Source of the DNA: Chryseobacterium sp. E1
Lineage (GTDB): Bacteria; Bacteroidota; Bacteroidia; Flavobacteriales; Weeksellaceae
Assembly: GCA_019203745.1 (NCBI GenBank)
Contig: CP078104.1
Coordinates: forward strand, 3,782,001-3,846,000
Direction: 5' to 3'
Length of the DNA stretch: 64,000 bases
Positions within the stretch are counted from its first letter, which is position 1. Each line of letters starts with the position of its first letter. Under the pieces are notes generated by a model that saw only the letters and a list, made by a program, of their open reading frames with translations, did no database searches and had not been told where the DNA came from. A program made the position numbers and the translations under genes. Positions 1 to 8,840 of the stretch are shown here, in pieces.

Positions 1-659
1 CCCGATGTTCTGGAAGGAAATGAAAAAATGAAGATCGAGGATTTCTTCAAGCTGTATGATGTATATGAAGAGTTTCTTCCCGGGCAGCTTGTAGGATCAA
101 GACTTTCAAGCGAAGAGATGAGAAACCTTTTCACTTACGTAGGAGATAGAGATCCTAAATTTACAGGAGGAATTATCAACACATTTAAAGTACATAATTT
201 CGACCTTACTGTTTCTGCTGCCTTCAGTTTTAAACAAACCGTAATGCGATCTCCTTCTTACAGGGGAATGGAAATAGACAGAGGTAGAAACTATACCAGA
301 GATATTTATGAAGCAGGAGGTTCATTGCCTGCAATTACAGGCTCTGAAATGGAAAGCAACCCGGGATGGATGGGGAATAAATGGTTGAGAGATAACCCTT
401 CTAATGCTTATGGTTTGCTTGATGTATGGGCTAAAGAGATCAGCTACCTGAGGATCAGCAGTATCCGTTTAGGATATACACTTCCTAAAGAATTTACCAG
501 CCCGATGGGAATAGCAGTCTGAGACTGAGTGTTGAAGGTCGTAACCTGTTTGTATTCAGCAACGGGCACAAAGGATATTTTGATCCGGAAACGTATGGTA
601 ATATTTATGCCCAGCCTATCGCCAAGTCAGTTACAATTGGCTTTAATGTTTCTTTTTAA
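1..659 (+). CDS. SusC/RagA-family TonB-dependent outer-membrane receptor, C-terminal part
   Basis: The gene enters the window already open and is the last part of a SusC/RagA outer-membrane barrel that would import glycans or peptides with TonB energy. Visible family features are the late barrel motifs RISSIRLGYTLPKEF, EGRNLF and the end KSVTIGFNVSF, which finishes in an aromatic residue as outer-membrane barrels do. The reading frame breaks at the G-run 507-509; one extra G gives PMGNSSLRLSVEGRNLF and an uninterrupted end at 659. A SusD-like lipoprotein follows after 11 bases, the usual order of these two-gene uptake pairs. The substrate cannot be told, because the N-terminus and any polysaccharide-utilisation enzymes lie outside. 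Confidence 0.88.
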
Positions 660-670
660 AACTTGAAAAA

Positions 671-1987
671 ATGAAAAAATAACTCTATTCATTGCATTAG
701 CGGTAATCAGCTTTACCAGCGTAAGCTGTGACCGTTTTCTAGATATACAGCCTGAAGGAAAAGTAATCCCGGTTACCGTAGAAGATTACAGGAAAGTTCT
801 TACATCAGCTTATTCGAAATATCCAACCCATAAATCTTTGACAGCATTTCGTACAGATGAGGTTTATCTTAATGAAAATTTGACCGAATTTAATGTTTAC
901 CGGGAACTTGCAATGTGGAAAGACAGTAATTATGATTCCGGGACCGCAGAATATCCATGGGTGAATTTTTACATGACGGCTTTTTACCTGAATCAGATCA
1001 TCAATGAAGGAGTAAGACGATGGGTAATTCTCCCGAAAAACAGCAGATTCTGGCGGAAGCTTATGCATTAAGGGCTTACTTATACTTTGATATGGTGAAT
1101 TTGTATGGTAAACATTTCAATAGTGCTACCGCTGCCTCAGACAGAGGGGTGCCAATTAATCTTGAAACAGATCTTGAAGAAGTGTTGAAGCCATCCTCAG
1201 TACAGGAGGTATATAATCAGGTACATGCGGATGTGAAAAAAGCAGAAGAACTGATGGTGCAAGAACAACAGGTATCCGGTGTTAACTACAGATTCTCCAA
1301 AGTTGCCATAAAAGCTTTCCAGGCCAGAATAGCACTTTACCAGGGAGATTGGGATGCTGCGAGAACTTATTCTGATCAGGCGTTGGCAATAAAAAGTACT
1401 TTAAGCAATCTAAATACAGCCAATGTAGCACCTAATCATTATACTTCTGTAGAGTCTATTATGGCTTTGGATAACCCGGCAGATATGAATGTGCAGAATT
1501 TGGGTATCATCTCTCCTGAACTGATTTCAAAATATGATAATACTTCGGATAAAAGATTCGTAATGTATTTCGAGAAGAAAAATAACCTGTATAAATTGAT
1601 CAAAGGGGAAGCACAAATTTCAGAGTATCCTTCAGAACTGCGGAATTGTATTTTATAAAATCTGAAGCATTATTAAAGCTTAACAGGCTTGATGAAGCTA
1701 AAGAAACATTACTTACCGTTCTTAAAAACAGATATACTGCAAATGGTTATACTTCTGTTCAGAGCCAGGTGAATGCAATGAATGCCGCAGATTTCACGAA
1801 TTACATAATGGATGAGAGATTCAGAGAATTTGCACTGGAAGGGCACAGATGGTTTGATCTCAGAAGAACCAGCCAGAAAAAAATAGTACATACCATAAGT
1901 GGTAAAGAATATATTCTTCAGCAGAATGACCCGAGATATACCATAGAATATCCGATGAGTGCAAAGAAGAACAATCCTAATTTATAA
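671..1987 (+). CDS. SusD/RagB-family nutrient-binding outer-membrane lipoprotein (frame-broken)
   Basis: Partner lipoprotein of the preceding SusC, expected to sit as a lid over the barrel and bind substrate at the cell surface. The N-terminus is a lipoprotein signal with lipobox SFTSVSC, followed by DRFLDIQPEGKV, typical of SusD. Downstream are the TPR-like RAYLYFDMVNLYG, the AELYFIKSEALLKLNR helix and the conserved C-terminal RFREFALEGHRWFDLRR motif. Three breaks, at A674-679, A1014-1015 and C1629-1630, are each repaired by one extra base of the same run, giving about 440 residues, a normal SusD length. The start at 671 is chosen because it alone gives the signal peptide. Nothing indicates genuine decay. 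Confidence 0.88.
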
Positions 1988-2009
1988 TATTTCATATTAA
2001 CAACCCTTG

Positions 2010-2046
2010 AAACCGCTGGAGCTTAACCGTTCTAGCGGTTTTTTTG
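2010..2046 (+). terminator. Rho-independent terminator after the SusC/SusD pair
   Basis: The inverted repeat AAACCGCT / AGCGGTTT (2010-2017 and 2034-2041) is followed directly by a T-run, 22 bases past the SusD stop. It would separate the SusCD transcript from the response-regulator gene. Confidence 0.75.
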
Positions 2047-2062
2047 TACTTTTGTACCTGTT

Positions 2063-2823
2063 ATGAAAATTGCCATTATAGAAGATGAATTGCTGGCTGT
2101 TAATTATCTGAAAGGTCTTTTGGATAAGCAGACCATCATTCCTGTTACTGAAACAGTGGTTCTTCGCTCAAAAAAACAGGCAATTGATTTCTTTCAGACT
2201 CATTCTGCAGATCTTATCTTTATGGATATCCATCTCGGAGACAGGATGAGCCTTGAGATTTTTGAGCACGTGGAACTTTTCACCCCGATTATTTTCATCA
2301 CAGCATTCGATGAGTATGCGATGAGGGTTTTCCGGCATTTTACCATAGACTATCTTCTGAAACCTTTCGAAGAAGAAGACCTTCACAAGGCCTTACAGAA
2401 GTTTATCTCCATCAGGAATAATTTTGATCCGGAACCGACACTGAAGTCTATTTCCAGTTTACAAACCGGAGATTCTGATATGATGAAACGCTTTATGGTA
2501 AGAGAAGGAAAAAGCTGAAATCAATAGACGAACATCATGTCGCATATTTCTTTGCATCCGGGAAATATCTTTTCTTAACAACAAAAGACCATCAGACCTA
2601 TATTTACGATGATACCATCAAAGATATTATTCAAAAATTAAACCCACAGGTTTTCTTCAAGATAAACCGTAAGTTTATCATCAATAAAGAAGCTGTTACG
2701 GATATTATCAAGCACACAAGCCAGAAAGTAGAGTTGAAACTTTCCCCGGAACCGGAGGTGAATGCTGAGGTTTTCATCAGTAAAGTTCAGATCGCAGAAT
2801 GTCTGAGCTGGCTGAACAGCTGA
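2063..2823 (+). CDS. LytTR-family response regulator (LytR/AlgR type)
   Basis: Two-component response regulator: an N-terminal receiver domain (residues 1-120) with the acidic pair in IIEDE, the likely phospho-acceptor Asp in LIFMDIHLGD and the conserved Lys in YLLKPF, then a C-terminal LytTR DNA-binding domain with VAYFFASGKYLFL and FFKINRKFIIN. The frame breaks at the A-run 2509-2513; one more A joins the halves (EGKKLKSIDE) into about 253 residues, the family's usual size. No cognate LytS/YehU-type histidine kinase is adjacent, so the signal and targets are unknown. A TACTTTTG box at 2047-2054 lies 8 bases before the ATG. Confidence 0.88.
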
Positions 2824-2959
2824 TTTTATTTTGCCGGAAGAACTATAATCTCTATTTTGGACGGAAAAAGAAGAGGAAGGCCAATGAGATCTGATCAGAT
2901 TGAAACCATCAGACTTGGCCATTATTTCAGGTTATTTCCTTTTTAATAGATGATATACA

Positions 2960-3568
2960 ATGACAGCAGATATAACATTTGAGAATGAATTTGAAAAAGC
3001 TATTACTTCTGATGAAGCAGCAATAAATCTGCATTTTCACAAGGTTTTTACAGTCAATGCCGAAGTTTTCAGAAAAGAAGAATATAAAAATAATATCCTG
3101 ATCAGTGTTATTCATTATCTGAAGGCTGATGATAATGAACAGCTGATTCTTTCAGAGCTTGTGAACCACTATCCGGATCTGGATTGGTTTGAAATACGTA
3201 TCATAGAGCAGATTGGTGTTTACAGAAAGGAAATCCAAAGGTTTTTATTGTCAACGGGTGCGTATGAAGATTTTCAGATCACTTTGTTACGGAACGAAGA
3301 TGGATTGCCTATCTTTGAAAGAGAAGATGAAATTGTAGATGTGAGGTCTCATAGTGGTACCAGAAAATACTATTATGATCCACTGTCAAAACAAGAGAAA
3401 TTTGAATTCATATATAAGCCGGATGGTCATTTATCTTCAATGCGGGGCTCAGAACCACCGTTTGTCGCAGAAAATGACTATTCAATAGAGTATTGCGAAA
3501 TTGAGTTTTTCTTTCCCGGCTTTTTATCAGAGAATCCTTACTATCAAAACGCTGATCTGTTGCCGTAG
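2960..3568 (+). CDS. Hypothetical protein, first gene of the small-paralogue array
   Basis: An intact 202-residue soluble protein with no signal peptide or membrane segment, rich in acidic residues, ending FPGFLSENPYYQNADLLP. I do not recognise the family. The sequence YYYDPLSKQEKFEFIYKPDG suggests a beta-hairpin-rich half. It opens a same-strand run of small cytosolic proteins and is separated by 47 bases from the next. By position and composition it could be an immunity-type protein, but this is inference only. Confidence 0.65.
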   Translation: MTADITFENEFEKAITSDEAAINLHFHKVFTVNAEVFRKEEYKNNILISVIHYLKADDNEQLILSELVNHYPDLDWFEIRIIEQIGVYRKEIQRFLLSTGAYEDFQITLLRNEDGLPIFEREDEIVDVRSHSGTRKYYYDPLSKQEKFEFIYKPDGHLSSMRGSEPPFVAENDYSIEYCEIEFFFPGFLSENPYYQNADLLP

Positions 3569-3615
3569 AGACATTTTTCAAATCATTGTAAGTCACAATA
3601 ACATCTCTATAGACC

Positions 3616-4081
3616 ATGGGAAAAACGCTGGTAGAATACGAAAAAGATAAAGGATTCTGGATATCAGAGTCAATGATGCAGCTGGTATTGTATTATATTT
3701 TGGAAGAGGCTGAGAAACCGGAATGTTCTCTCCTGATAAGGAAGACCTTGTGATGGACTTGAAATTTCATATCAACGGATACAGCCGGGGCTATATGTCT
3801 TTGGGATTATTTGATAGTATCGAATCTCCGGCTGATGAACAGCTAATGATACAGCTGCTGAATGATGTGAAAACAGGATTACAGAAAAAGGAAACCTTAT
3901 TTCTGTAGAAGAATTAATGAAGATTCCGACTGAAGATCTCGCTTTTAAATACATTCTGGATAAGAAACCATTTCCCACAGCAGAACTGATCCGTGTAATG
4001 AATGCTCTTATTCAGATGCTGGAAAGAATCTGGGATCATAAAGACTATCAGATGGAGCTTGACTGGACTTATTTTGATTAG
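3616..4081 (+). CDS. Array family A, copy 1: small cytosolic protein (immunity-like)
   Basis: First of three paralogues (others at 5441 and 5933). It carries the family marks EKDKGFWISESMMQL near the start, YYILEEAEK, SPADEQLMIQLL in the middle and KPFPTAELIRVMNALIQML near the end; about 155 residues. Breaks at A3722-3723 and G3890-3891 are repaired by one base each. Soluble, no signal peptide, predicted mostly alpha-helical. I do not know a characterised member. Multiplication beside other small paralogous genes fits immunity proteins of contact-dependent toxins, but no toxin gene lies in the window. Confidence 0.7.
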
Positions 4082-4158
4082 CTTGCCGGAACGGGAAACA
4101 AAATACATACCTACCTATCTGAAAAATGATATTTCAGTTTTAGACCTAAATGAAAATA

Positions 4159-4544
4159 ATGAGTATACTGGATGATTATAATATTAGCTTTACAAATAAA
4201 GTTATAGCATTTAATTCTGATCAAAAATGCAATGTTAAGATAGCAGATCATCATGTGAGTGATGATTTTTGGGGATATTTTTAAACCATTTTAAATCTGT
4301 TTCAGATATTGATGAAATTGCAGGAGATGTTGATTTTATAGGATCACAAGGAGGATATGATCCGGAATATTGTTTGGAAATCTATCTGGATAAACTAACC
4401 GTAAGATATACCGATACAACTGCCCGTTTTTTAGATGAAAAAGATCATTTTATTCAGGAAATTTCATTGAGTGATTATAAAGCCGTTTTATTGCTATGGA
4501 AAGATTTTCTTCAAACTCCTCCTCTGGATTTTGAAAGTCTTTAG
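4159..4544 (+). CDS. Array family B, copy 1: small cytosolic protein (immunity-like)
   Basis: About 128 residues. It starts MSILDDYNISF, matching MSVLEDYKVSF and MSITTDYKISF in the next two genes, and ends LSDYKAVLLLWKDFL, matching ADFKEIVIIWRNFV in copy 3. The frame breaks at the T-run 4278-4282; one T restores WGYFLNHFKS. An ATG at 4150 is in frame, but 4159 aligns with the paralogues. The middle is strongly diverged from the other copies, as seen in immunity families under diversifying selection. Function not known. Confidence 0.68.
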
Positions 4545-4577
4545 ATAGAAGTAAGTTAATGCGTAAAAAATAATAGA

Positions 4578-4987
4578 ATGAGTGTCTTAGAAGATTATAA
4601 AGTGAGCTTTGTTATAAAAACAATTCATAATTCAGATTATAAATTGATGCAGTCAATAAGCCCTGCATTAGATGGAGTATTTTTCGAATTTAGACGTATA
4701 GAAGAATGTGATATATTGTTAGAAATTATAAATGCACAGCTTCGTAATCCTCAATCAGGAGAATATTTTTTCCTACTCAAGGGTTAGAGCTTATAATAAT
4801 CACTCATTTCATGACGAGTATTTATATCGATGTAGAAAAGTATGATACAAATCCTGAAATAAATCCTGAAGTAAATGCAGATTATACTTTGCCTACAGCA
4901 GACCTCAAAGAAATCGTTGAAGCATGGAAGAATTTTGTGGTTAATGGTGAGGGTGAAGAGGGCAGAACCAGCTTCTATAGGGATTGA
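4578..4987 (+). CDS. Array family B, copy 2: small cytosolic protein (immunity-like)
   Basis: About 136 residues, closest to copy 3: shared MSxxxDYKxSF start, a central LLExINAQ/LLGAINSI helix, then GLELIIITH versus GLQLIKITH, and a C-terminal LPTADLKEIVEAWKNFV. The frame breaks at the T-run 4766-4771; restoring one T gives EYFFPTQGLELI and the full C-terminal half. Soluble, acidic. It follows copy 1 by 33 bases and precedes copy 3 by 35, so the three are probably co-transcribed. Confidence 0.7.
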
Positions 4988-5022
4988 TATTTTAAATAAA
5001 TTAAGACATTAAAAATAACAGG

Positions 5023-5400
5023 ATGAGTATTACAACAGATTATAAAATAAGTTTTGGAGTTAAAAAAATACATGATCGGGATTTTAAATTCATGCGTTCC
5101 ATAAATTATTCTTTAGATTCAGTTATTACGGATTTTAGAAATATTCTTAATTGCGATAACTTATTAGGAGCGATTAATAGTATAATGGAATCACCCTCAC
5201 CTGGAGAAATACTATATACCACAGAAGGATTGCAGCTTATCAAAATCACACACACCACCACTGAAATTTATCGTGATTCTGCTAAGTATGATTCAGATCC
5301 GGGCATTACAGCTGATTTTATTTTGCCTACAGCAGATTTCAAAGAAATTGTAATAATTTGGAGAAATTTCGTTTATAACGGAAAAATATCACTAATGTAA
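5023..5400 (+). CDS. Array family B, copy 3: small cytosolic protein (immunity-like)
   Basis: Intact at 125 residues and therefore the best reference for family B. Layout: MSITTDYKISFGVKKIHD at the start, a hydrophobic helix around NCDNLLGAINSIM, a beta-rich GLQLIKITHTTTEIY, and the C-terminal signature LPTADFKEIVIIWRNFV. No signal peptide, no membrane segment, no recognisable catalytic motif. The acidic, compact build is compatible with an immunity protein; I have no family name for it. Confidence 0.72.
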   Translation: MSITTDYKISFGVKKIHDRDFKFMRSINYSLDSVITDFRNILNCDNLLGAINSIMESPSPGEILYTTEGLQLIKITHTTTEIYRDSAKYDSDPGITADFILPTADFKEIVIIWRNFVYNGKISLM

Positions 5401-5440
5401 AAGTAACTGAAAAAGAGCCTGATAATAAATGATATAAAAT

Positions 5441-5902
5441 ATGGCAACAACATTTATAGATTATAAGGATAAAAAAGGATTCTATATCAGTGAATCATTT
5501 ATGCAGTTGGCAATTTATTATATTTTTGAAGAATTAAAGAAATCACAGTATACGTTTGTCAACAAAACAGAGCTGCTTGATACTTTGGATTCTAGTATTA
5601 AGGGGTATGACAAAGGATTTTTGGTATTGTTATGGGATGAAGAACTGGAGGGAACCGCTGATGAACAGACAATGATTCTGGTACTGCAAAACGTAAAAAC
5701 TTCACTTATAAATAAAGGAGATATGATCAGCTTAGCGGAGTTAAAGGCTATTCCTACTGATGATCAGGGTTTTGAAATATTATATAGCAGAAACCCGTTT
5801 CCAACATCTGAACTCATTAAGATTATGGATGCACTTATACAAATGCTCAATGGAAGCTGGACTTCAACCAATCTTTACCTGGATATTAATTACAGACTAT
5901 AA
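5441..5902 (+). CDS. Array family A, copy 2: small cytosolic protein (immunity-like)
   Basis: Intact 153-residue member of family A and its best reference. Motifs in order: YKDKKGFYISESFMQLAIYY, FEELKKSQYTFV, GFLVLLWDEE, TADEQTMILVLQNVKTSL, DMISLAELKAIP, NPFPTSELIKIMDALIQML. It is probably all-helical after the first beta-like stretch. It begins 40 bases after family B copy 3 and ends 30 bases before family A copy 3. The family is unnamed to me and no enzymatic motif is seen. Confidence 0.72.
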   Translation: MATTFIDYKDKKGFYISESFMQLAIYYIFEELKKSQYTFVNKTELLDTLDSSIKGYDKGFLVLLWDEELEGTADEQTMILVLQNVKTSLINKGDMISLAELKAIPTDDQGFEILYSRNPFPTSELIKIMDALIQMLNGSWTSTNLYLDINYRL

Positions 5903-5932
5903 CATCAATCAATACAATCAAACAGCTCAAAG

Positions 5933-6395
5933 ATGGCAACAGAAAATATGGACTATAAAGGTAAAGGGTTTATAACATCAGATATTTTTATGGAGTTAGC
6001 TCTTTATTATATTCATGAGGAGCTTAAAAAGACCAGTATATTTTCATTCAGAAAAGAATTCTTACAAACTATCATCTGATGGTAATCAATGGTCAAATGG
6101 GAGGTTGGTTTGCATTTCTCTGGGACGAATATATATCAAATTTCTCAGAGGAGCAGACTATGGTTCAGATTCTTCAAATTGTAAAAGACAGGATTCATCA
6201 TAAAGGGGAGTATATCTCTTTAGCGGAATTACAAGCTATCCCAACAATGGACGATCATTTTAAACTATTTTATAACAAACCTTTTCCAACAGCGGACTTA
6301 ATCCGGATCTTAGATGCTTTAATCCGGATGCTTCAGGAAATTGGGAGCATGAAGATTATGATATGCATATCAATTACTATTATTCTCCTCTTTGA
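5933..6395 (+). CDS. Array family A, copy 3: small cytosolic protein (immunity-like)
   Basis: Third family A member, about 154 residues once two breaks are repaired (near C6032-6033 and the A-run near 6338). Shared motifs are YKGKGFITSDIFMELALYYI, WFAFLWDE, SEEQTMVQILQIVKDRI, EYISLAELQAIP and KPFPTADLIRILDALIRML; it ends EHEDYDMHINYYYSPL. The start at 5933 aligns with the MATTFIDYK start of copy 2. The 30-base spacing to copy 2 suggests tandem duplication. Confidence 0.68.
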
Positions 6396-6402
6396 AATTG
6401 AG

Positions 6403-6658
6403 CTTATAGGTCTGCTTTTAGAATTCAATATATTTATAAAACTTTTACCGTTACAAAAAAACAGAAGGGTAGAATATCCCTGGAATGTAAAAAGAGTGAA
6501 GAAAGCGGTCTGTGATGAGAATTACGCAGGACAGTATACATTTCATAGAGTTTTGTTTGATAAAAGTAAAAAAGGCCTACCTTCAGGTTGATCTCCCTAA
6601 AGAACAGGCAAGATTCGAAATTGTAGGACTACGATTAAAGAAAGAAAACGGAACATGA
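6403..6658 (+). pseudogene. C-terminal remnant of an unidentified gene in the array
   Basis: Codon-like sequence without a convincing start. One frame reads YIYKTFTVTKKQKGRISLEC and another continues DENYAGQYTFHRVLFDK and AYLQVDLPKEQARFEIVG, ending at a stop at 6656-6658. Even allowing for one-base breaks there is no N-terminal half, because family A copy 3 occupies the space. It looks like the surviving tail of a gene lost by recombination within the array. Low confidence in exact limits. Confidence 0.35.
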
Positions 6659-6697
6659 GAATTTGAAAAATAACTCATCAGCATGTAAGAAAAAGAA

Positions 6698-7181
6698 ATG
6701 ATGGAAATTAAGATATTAACCTATTTGAAGGATAATCCGGCAATAAATCCGGGAAATAAAGAATACGAAGGAAGAATAGAACCTATGTCTTTTTCCGAAG
6801 TTCAAAATCATGAAGAGATCTATAATAATGGCAAACCATTTCCTGAAGCAGTAAGGAGCTATTATTTCTGGCGGGAAAAAGATGTCATGTGCTGAGCCAT
6901 AATATTCTTGATATTAATGAACTTCAGGAGAATCCGAGAGAATGGATGCAGGAGAATAATAAAGCGATTAATCGTCCCTTCTATGTAATTGAGTGCTGGG
7001 CATATGAAGAATCTTTTTATTTGTTTATCTTGATGAGACTGATGATCCTATAGTGCGCCAAGCGTACCTGTTTTGTGAAGATTATAATATACCTTTTATT
7101 TCGAACCTGTCAGGTCATACATTATCAGAATTTATAAACCATAGGATTAATCTCCGGAAACAGGGCTATAATCCGTTTTAA
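6698..7181 (+). CDS. SUKH (SMI1/KNR4)-like protein, probable immunity protein
   Basis: About 161 residues after repair of breaks in the A-run near 6879-6882 and the T-run near 7015. The layout resembles the SUKH superfamily, many of which are cytosolic immunity proteins for nuclease toxins: an N-terminal helical part, NGKPFPEAVRSYYFW, then CHVLSHNILDINELQENPRE, and a late strand-loop FLFVYLDETDDPIV followed by a helical tail HTLSEFINHRINLRKQGYNPF. The assignment rests on this pattern, not on a diagnostic motif. If right, it is the member of the array whose family is best linked to toxin immunity. Confidence 0.5.
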
Positions 7182-7208
7182 TAAACTTTCAGCACAATTT
7201 TAAATACT

Positions 7209-7519
7209 ATGAACCTAAAAGAACCGGAGAAAAAAGAGTAGATTTCGAAGATATTGAATGGGGCGATTATGACCATGACGGCAGCAGTCTTGTTTTGTAT
7301 AACGGACGTTTGTATACAGGATATGTGATATTGGATAAATTCTCGAATGGAAACATTGATGCAGAAATGGAATACAATTCCGGAAGTCATATCGGATGGA
7401 AAAATGAGTATAATGAAGCCGGAATTCTTATTTATTCATGCTATTCGGTGGGACCAACCACTCAGGAAGTCTATAATTACGATGATGAGGGAAATCTACT
7501 CGACTATTACACATTGTAA
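7209..7519 (+). CDS. Array family C, copy 1: MORN-like repeat small protein
   Basis: About 103 residues when one A is added to the A-run near 7230-7235, which turns the early stop into MNLKEPEKKRVDFEDIEWGD and aligns residue for residue with copy 2. The body contains glycine/tyrosine repeats (YTGYVILDKF, YNSGSHIGWKNEYNEAG, YDDEGNLLDYYTL) like MORN or toxin-side YD-type repeats. No signal peptide. It is nearly identical to copy 2 over its last 150 bases, so the duplication is recent. Function unknown. Confidence 0.68.
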
Positions 7520-7537
7520 ATTACTGATGAGATAAAG

Positions 7538-7849
7538 ATGAACTTAAAAGAATTTCACAAACCCAGAATTGAACTGAAAGATGTCTGCTGGGGTGATTAC
7601 GATTATGATGGGAGCTGTCTGGCGATGCATAATGGTGAGCTTTACACCGGCTATGTTATATTTACAAAATATCCGGACGGAGTGGTTAAAGCAGAAGTAG
7701 AATATAATTCAGGAAGTCATATCGGTTGGGAAAATGAGTATAATGAAGCCGGAATTCTTATTTATTCATGCTATTCGGTTGGACCTACCACTCAGGAAGT
7801 CTATAAATACGATGATGAGGGAAATCTGCTCGACTATTACACATTGTAA
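7538..7849 (+). CDS. Array family C, copy 2: MORN-like repeat small protein
   Basis: Intact 103-residue member: MNLKEFHKPRIELKDVCWGD, then YTGYVIFTKYPDG, EVEYNSGSHIGWENEYNEAG, YSCYSVGPTTQEVYKYDDEG and the end LLDYYTL. The 3' half and the 18-base spacer behind it are almost the same as in copy 1. The small repeat unit (Y-x-x-G) resembles single MORN motifs, but there are too few for a standard MORN protein. Role not known; placed with putative immunity genes by context. Confidence 0.72.
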   Translation: MNLKEFHKPRIELKDVCWGDYDYDGSCLAMHNGELYTGYVIFTKYPDGVVKAEVEYNSGSHIGWENEYNEAGILIYSCYSVGPTTQEVYKYDDEGNLLDYYTL

Positions 7850-7867
7850 ATTACTGATGATATAAAG

Positions 7868-7996
7868 ATGGACTTATTAGAATTTTACAAACCCAGAATT
7901 GAATTAAAAGAAATCTGCCGGGGTGATTACGATTATAATGTGAGCCCTCTGACTATGGAAGAAATTCAGACATTGAGAAAGATCATTAAAGATTAG
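7868..7996 (+). pseudogene. Array family C, copy 3: truncated remnant
   Basis: A 42-residue reading frame whose first 26 residues (MDLLEFYKPRIELKEICRGD and onward) match family C copies 1 and 2, after which the sequence diverges and stops. The spacer before it, AAATTACTGATGATATAAAG, is also copied from the 3' side of copy 2. It is best explained as a partial tandem duplicate left by unequal recombination. It could still be translated, but lacks the repeat body. Confidence 0.6.
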
Positions 7997-8073
7997 TTTT
8001 TCTGTCAGAATGTGCCGAAATCCGGCCTTCTACTCATTACGAAATGAATATAAATAGAAAATGATCAAACGAT

Positions 8074-8480
8074 ATGAAATTAACTGATTTTTTCATGATC
8101 AATCATAAAATAAGTTTCAATAACCATACTACGCCAATTTGGAAAACCTATTGAATAACGATTTTAAAACTCCGGCGGCAGTAACCCCATTTTTAGTAGA
8201 ACTCGTTTACCTCAATAAAAATTGGGAAAATATGGAGATTAGAGGGGCATTTATAGAAAAAGAAGGCGGTTATTGGGACTGGCAATCGCTTAGCGAATTT
8301 AATGTAACAGGTAACTGGTTTACATTTTTCAAATTTGAAGATCTTGGTGGTTATATTGATGTTGATACCAAAACTTTTTATTTGGAAAATTCTTTGCTCC
8401 CGAATGAACCTATTATTAAGATGTCGGTAGATGAGTTTATAGATGTTCTGCAACAATGGAAAACAATATTAAATCAATAA
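8074..8480 (+). CDS. Small cytosolic protein related to array family B
   Basis: About 135 residues after one T is restored near 8148 (TYLNNDFKTPAAV). N-terminal MKLTDFFMINHKISFNN resembles the DYKxSF start of family B, and the C-terminal MSVDEFIDVLQQWKTIL parallels its W-K/R-x-F-x end. The middle is distinct (EKEGGYWDWQSLSEF, FFKFEDLGGYIDVDTKTFYL). It is the last gene of the array before the first tRNA-Phe repeat and may be a distant fourth family B member. No function known. Confidence 0.62.
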
Positions 8481-8677
8481 ACCAGATCTCAAGAAATTTC
8501 AATTTCTCCAACAACAGAGTATGACCAATCAGTTTCATTTTGATTTATAGCTAAAAAGCTTCTTCAGCGACAAAACCACACTCTTTGCTCCCTTAAAAAT
8601 ATAACATAAAGAATAGAAAACTTTGCGTGCTAAAAATATCGCATCAGTCTAAAAAGAGAAGTCTGTGTGTTAAAAAC

Positions 8678-8702
8678 AAAAAAACCTCTGAAAAATCAGA
8701 GG
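8678..8702 (-). terminator. Terminator of tRNA-Phe copy 1
   Basis: On the minus strand CCTCTGA / TCAGAGG forms a seven-pair stem with a short loop and ends in seven Ts, eight bases past the tRNA 3' end. Confidence 0.85.
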
Positions 8703-8710
8703 TCTTCAAG

Positions 8711-8783
8711 TGGTTTCTCCAGGAATCGAACCAGGGACACATGGATTTTCAATCCATTGCTCTACCAACTGAGCTAAGAAACC
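8711..8783 (-). tRNA. tRNA-Phe(GAA), copy 1
   Basis: A 73-nt tRNA on the minus strand: acceptor GGTTTCT / AGAAACC, D-arm TTAGCTCAGTTGGTAGAGC, anticodon arm ATGGA-TTGAAAA-TCCAT with anticodon GAA, and T-arm CCTGG-TTCGATT-CCTGG. The 3' CCA is not encoded (the genome continues CTT), so it must be added enzymatically. All arms pair properly, so the gene should be functional. Confidence 0.95.
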
Positions 8784-8823
8784 ATTATATTGTTGTTTAT
8801 TACTTCGTTGTTTTAAAGTGATG

Positions 8824-8831
8824 CAAAAGTA
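8824..8831 (-). promoter_or_regulatory. Promoter -7 box of tRNA-Phe copy 1
   Basis: Minus-strand TACTTTTG matches the Bacteroidota TAnnTTTG -7 consensus, with a TTG about 20 bases upstream (8852-8854). It lies 40 bases before the mature tRNA 5' end. The same box is kept in all three copies. Confidence 0.7.
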
Positions 8832-8840
8832 GTACATTTT

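Larger units (their letters stand above)
8583..8840 (-). repeat. tRNA-Phe repeat unit, copy 1
   Basis: About 258 bp repeated three times in 3.8 kb. From left to right it holds an A-rich stretch starting CTTTGCTCCCTTAAAAATAT, a terminator, the tRNA-Phe gene and its promoter (all reading leftwards). Copies 2 and 3 differ by scattered substitutions outside the tRNA; the tRNA itself is unchanged. Confidence 0.8.

Noticed and set aside
2047..2054. TACTTTTG before the LytTR gene as a firm promoter
   Set aside because: It overlaps the T-tail of the preceding terminator and lacks a visible -33 element, so it is listed only among the possible leaderless cases.
671..2823. SusD and LytTR genes as pseudogenes
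   Set aside because: Every break is at a homopolymer and one base restores a full-length family protein; treated as sequence errors.
7209..7849. Family C as true MORN-repeat proteins
   Set aside because: Only one or two Y-x-x-G-like units are present and spacing is irregular; the resemblance is too weak to assign MORN.
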